Of a DNA stretch of 64,000 nucleotides, positions 61,539-64,000 are shown one piece after another. Below the pieces are notes generated by a model. The model had not been told where the DNA came from. It was given only the letters and a program-made list of their open reading frames with translations, and ran no database searches. The stretch is from positions 744,001 through 808,000 of the forward strand of contig NZ_CP170544.1 of NCBI RefSeq assembly GCF_042693015.1, read 5' to 3'. The position numbers were made by a program, and so were the translations under genes. This DNA is from Sphingomonas_E sp042693015. Lineage in GTDB: Bacteria > Pseudomonadota > Alphaproteobacteria > Sphingomonadales > Sphingomonadaceae. Each line of letters opens with the position of its first letter. Within the stretch, counting starts at the first letter, position 1.

Positions 61539-61666
61539 TTCGTGTCGAGCCTCCGGGGCAAACTATCGGAAAGGGCAGGCACCCGCCCCGTCGCGACGGG
61601 CTTATCTCCGGATCAGAAACTCGGGGGCCGTGCCTGTCTGGCCAGCCCAGCCTGGGGGAAGGACGC

Positions 61667-62773
61667 TTGAACTTTGACCTGAGCGAAGAGCAGAGGCTGC
61701 TCCGCGACCTGATAGATAGATATGCCGGCGATCGCTACGACGCGGTCAAGCGATTGCGTTATGTGGAGGAAGCGCGGGGATTTTCGGCCGAAGGCTGGCA
61801 GCTCATGGCCGAAACCGGCCTGCTCGCTTTTCCCTTTGCAGAGGAACTTGGCGGCCTCGGTGGCGGCAGCGATACGCTGATCACCGTGATGGAGGCTGTG
61901 GGCCGCAGCGCCATGACCGAACCGGTGCTGCCGGTGATCGTGCTGGCCGGCGGAGTGCTCGCGCGCGCCGGATCGGACGAGCAGAAGGCGGAATGGCTGC
62001 CGCGGCTGATCGATGGCAGCGGCTTCGTGGCGCTCGCCCATGCCGAACATAATGCCCGCTTCAACGAACTGTCGGTCGCGACGCGGGTGGCCGCGAACGG
62101 CGGCAAGGCGCGGATCGACGGCGGCAAGCAGATGGTGCTCGGCGGTCCGTTCGCGGATGCCTTCATCGTCTCGGCACGGTCGGAAAAGGGTGTCGTCGGC
62201 CTCTATCTGGTCGCCGCCGATGCCGACGGGCTGGAACGGCGGGATTATCGGATGGCCGACGGCTCCGCCGCGAGCGACCTCGTCTTCCGCCAGGTCGCGG
62301 CCGAGCCGTTGCCTGGCGATCTCCGCACGCTCGAACGCGCGCTCGACGATACCCGGCTGGCGATCAGCGCGGAACTGGTCGGGCTGATGAACATGATGTT
62401 CGATGCGACGCTCGATTATGTGAAGACGCGCAACCAGTTCGGCCAGGCGATCGGCCAGTTTCAGGCGATCCAGCATCGCATGGCCGACAATTATTCGCGG
62501 TTGGAGCTCAGCCGCTCGCACCTCTATCGCGCCGCGGCGATCGCGCCGTCCGATCCCGGACATGCGGAGGCCGTGGCCGGCGCCAAGGCCTTCATCGCCG
62601 CTCGCGCCATCGAACTGGGCGAGGATGCGATCCAGCTCCACGGCGGTATCGGCACGACTGAGGAACTGATGGTGGGGCAGGCGTTCAAGCGCGTGCTGCT
62701 GCTGGCTTCGCTGCTCGGCGACAGCGATTGGGAATTGCGCCGTTATGTCCAACTTTCGGCAAGCCGGCACTGA
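61667..62773 (+). CDS. Acyl-CoA dehydrogenase, short form
   Basis: 368 residues from TTG 61667 (reads MNFDLSEEQRLLRDLIDRY, the usual family start, after a GGGGGAAGGA run); the upstream open frame is low-complexity. Contains FALAHAEHN-like and RIDGGKQMVLGG blocks, DDTRLAISAELVGLMNMMFDATLDYVKTRNQFGQAIG, and GEDAIQLHGGIGTTEELMVGQAFKRVLLLASLLGD at the end. It lacks the GTNEIQ tail of the ACAD at 57649. Such shorter forms often partner another subunit. Lux-box-like sites precede it; the EthD gene overlaps its stop by one base. Confidence 0.9.
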   Translation: MNFDLSEEQRLLRDLIDRYAGDRYDAVKRLRYVEEARGFSAEGWQLMAETGLLAFPFAEELGGLGGGSDTLITVMEAVGRSAMTEPVLPVIVLAGGVLARAGSDEQKAEWLPRLIDGSGFVALAHAEHNARFNELSVATRVAANGGKARIDGGKQMVLGGPFADAFIVSARSEKGVVGLYLVAADADGLERRDYRMADGSAASDLVFRQVAAEPLPGDLRTLERALDDTRLAISAELVGLMNMMFDATLDYVKTRNQFGQAIGQFQAIQHRMADNYSRLELSRSHLYRAAAIAPSDPGHAEAVAGAKAFIAARAIELGEDAIQLHGGIGTTEELMVGQAFKRVLLLASLLGDSDWELRRYVQLSASRH

Positions 62774-63129
62774 TGCTGAAGTTCGTCACCCTGCTCAAAC
62801 GCCGTCCGGGCATGAGCAGGGCCGAATTCATCGATTATTATGAACGCAACCACCGGCGCATCGGCGAGAAATATCTGAAGGGAAGGGCGCTGCGCTATAT
62901 GCGGCGCTACGTCCAGCCCATGCCCAATCCGATCACCGGCGAGGCGGACGAGCCCGATCATGACGTGATCATGGAGATATGGTTCGCCGATCGCGCGACC
63001 TTCGACGCGACCATGGCCTATCTCGCCACGCCCACGATCGCCGCGGAGATCGCCGAGGATGAAGAGCGCGTGTTCGATCGCATGATGCACCGCCATTTCT
63101 TCGTCGAAGAGCATGAATCCATGCTGTGA
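62773..63129 (+). CDS. EthD domain protein
   Basis: 118 residues, ferredoxin-like EthD fold: MLKFVTLLKRRPGMSRAEFIDYYERNHRRIGEKYLKG, with the FIDYYERNH motif, and a C-terminal block HDVIMEIWFADRATFDATMAYL. The start codon ATG shares one base with the TGA of the ACAD, so translation is coupled. Likely role as small partner or isomerase-like protein in the degradation route; not enzymatically defined. It is the second EthD family gene of the island and much shorter than the one at 53491. Confidence 0.85.
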   Translation: MLKFVTLLKRRPGMSRAEFIDYYERNHRRIGEKYLKGRALRYMRRYVQPMPNPITGEADEPDHDVIMEIWFADRATFDATMAYLATPTIAAEIAEDEERVFDRMMHRHFFVEEHESML

Positions 63130-63529
63130 GCGGAACGCGGTCCGTCCGTTTTTCCGCGCACCGCATGTTTATGCAGCTCCGCATCATCGTTTCGGGAGCG
63201 GGCCAAAATATCCGGATTCCGTAAAGGAAATCGGCATCTTCACAAGAAAATCGCAGACAGTTTTGTTTGTTTTCAAGTAAAAGTGATATTCGCTCACTTC
63301 GGGAGCTGACTGATATCCCAAGCTTATTGACTGCTGCTGCCTTGGCGGCCGGCAGATGTCATTATTTTCATTGGTGTCAGTTAATATTTTTCGCTTCGCA
63401 ACGATTCGACATTTGATTGCGAGGCCATTCCTGTGGATAATGCTTTACCACCAGCGCCGCGAGCCTGGTGACCCCCGGTGCTTCCGGTCGCCAATCCCCC
63501 CCTCGGCGGCCGGAAGCCTACCGACCCGA
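63130..63529. other. 400-bp gene-free stretch, AT-rich
   Basis: No believable gene. AT content rises at about 63220-63440 relative to the rest of the window. AAGTGA (63281-63286) and TCACTT (63294-63299) form a dyad with a 7-nt spacer. The region ends in the hairpin 3' of the response regulator. It is downstream of both flanking genes (convergent), so the AT-rich part is not an obvious promoter. Confidence 0.5.
63480..63517 (-). terminator. Hairpin after response regulator gene
   Basis: GCTTCCGG (63480-63487) pairs with CCGGAAGC (63510-63517); CGCC/GGCG continue the stem after one wobble, and the loop is C-rich. It lies 13 bp 3' of the stop at 63530. T-run is poor, so function is likely but not sure. 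Confidence 0.55.
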
Positions 63530-64000
63530 TCAAGCCTGGATGAGATTGCTGCGGATCGCGTAGCGGACGATGTCCGACGTCGAGGATATGCCCAGCTTGC
63601 GCATGCAGATGGCGCGATGGGTTTCCACCGTCTTGCTGCTGATGCTCAACAGGCTGGCGATTTCCTTGTTCTGACGCCCCTCGGCGATCATCTGGACGAT
63701 CTGCCGCTCGCGGCTGCTCAGTTCCAGGCGGTTGCGTTCCTGCGCCCCGCTCTGCGCGCTCATCCAGCAATCGAGCATGGTCTGCGATACGCTGGGCGAG
63801 AGATAGGGCCGGTGCGCGGCCAGCGCCTCGACGGCGTCGACCAGATGGCCTTCAGGCTCCGATTTTAGCAGATAGCCGCGCGCACCCGCCCGCAAGGCCT
63901 GGAACATCAGATAATTGCGCTCGTCCAGCGTGTAGAAGAGTATCTCGATATCGGGCAGATGCTCCCTCAACCGGTGGGTGAGCTCCAGGCCATTGATGCC
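63530..64000 (-). CDS. NarL/FixJ-family response regulator, N-terminus cut by window edge
   Basis: 157 residues visible; the gene runs off the right end. What remains is the end of a receiver domain (GINGLELTHRLREHLPDIEILFYT, AGARGYLLKSEPEGHLVDAVEAL, including the conserved Lys in YLLKS) and a complete LuxR-type helix-turn-helix (LSSRERQIVQMIAEGRQNKEIASLLSISSKTVETHRAICMRKLGI). The phosphorylated Asp lies outside the window. The partner kinase is not in the window. Ends at a 13-bp gap to a hairpin. Confidence 0.92.
   Translation of the reverse strand, partial: GINGLELTHRLREHLPDIEILFYTLDERNYLMFQALRAGARGYLLKSEPEGHLVDAVEALAAHRPYLSPSVSQTMLDCWMSAQSGAQERNRLELSSRERQIVQMIAEGRQNKEIASLLSISSKTVETHRAICMRKLGISSTSDIVRYAIRSNLIQA

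Noticed and set aside
63356..63868. Plus-strand frame starting MSLFSLVSVNIF over the AT-rich gap
   Set aside because: It runs antisense into the response regulator and has no ribosome site or family similarity.

Overview
The window is GC-rich, densely coded bacterial chromosome with no tRNA, rRNA, insertion sequence or CRISPR array that I could find. The gene content points to an alphaproteobacterium of the Sphingomonadales (Sphingomonas/Rhizorhabdus-like). The reasons are a PEPxxWA-type CTERM protein, two TonB-dependent receptors, a coxMNOP-like alternative cytochrome c oxidase beside a bo3 quinol oxidase, a Rieske oxygenase/thiolase-DUF35 catabolic cluster, and many GTCACCCC hairpin repeats. 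The genus is inference. Both ends cut through genes: a Dyp-type peroxidase on the left and a NarL/FixJ response regulator on the right.

Layout. 1-2.8 kb: Dyp peroxidase with two uncharacterised partners, one carrying an internal duplication. 3-8.4 kb: small membrane protein, nitronate monooxygenase, glutathione transferase, a cytochrome b561-YceI fusion and an acyl-CoA ligase. 8.5-12.4 kb: putA behind three GGTTKCACC boxes. 12.5-18.9 kb: assimilatory nitrate/nitrite operon nirB-nirD-nasA-cobA, preceded by an ANTAR-type leader RNA and attenuator. 19-21 kb: an orphan molybdopterin oxidoreductase. 21-26.1 kb (minus): aa3-type oxidase operon coxMNOP plus subunit IV and an anchored cytochrome c. 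26.4-31 kb: DUF885 protein, zinc-ribbon protein and an S8 lipoprotein protease. 31-35.9 kb (minus): cyoABCD-SURF1. 36-46.4 kb: MHS transporter, metallophosphoesterase, TonB receptor with divergent TetR regulator, PEP-CTERM protein with divergent winged-helix/TPR regulator, and a second TonB receptor.

46.5-63.1 kb looks like one catabolic island. Plus strand: Rieske oxygenase alpha subunit, SnoaL-like protein, two SDRs and a TIM-barrel isomerase/epimerase-like protein. Minus strand: SDR, PhyH oxygenase, and a seven-gene operon (DUF35, thiolase, acyl-CoA dehydrogenase, E1 alpha, E1 beta, E2, EthD). A LuxR-type solo regulator is divergent from a second acyl-CoA dehydrogenase and an EthD protein. 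I read it as uptake and oxygenation of an apolar or isoprenoid/alicyclic substrate, oxidation by SDRs, CoA-ester beta-oxidation-like cleavage and oxidative decarboxylation of a 2-oxo acid. The substrate cannot be told from the sequence.

The most interesting signals are (i) lux-box-like dyads (CCTN-N10-NAGG) at the two divergent promoters of the island, beside a LuxR solo with no luxI in the window; (ii) palindromic repeats whose two halves differ by compensatory base pairs; (iii) the nirB leader; (iv) the putA boxes; and (v) the duplicated protein encoded next to the Dyp peroxidase.
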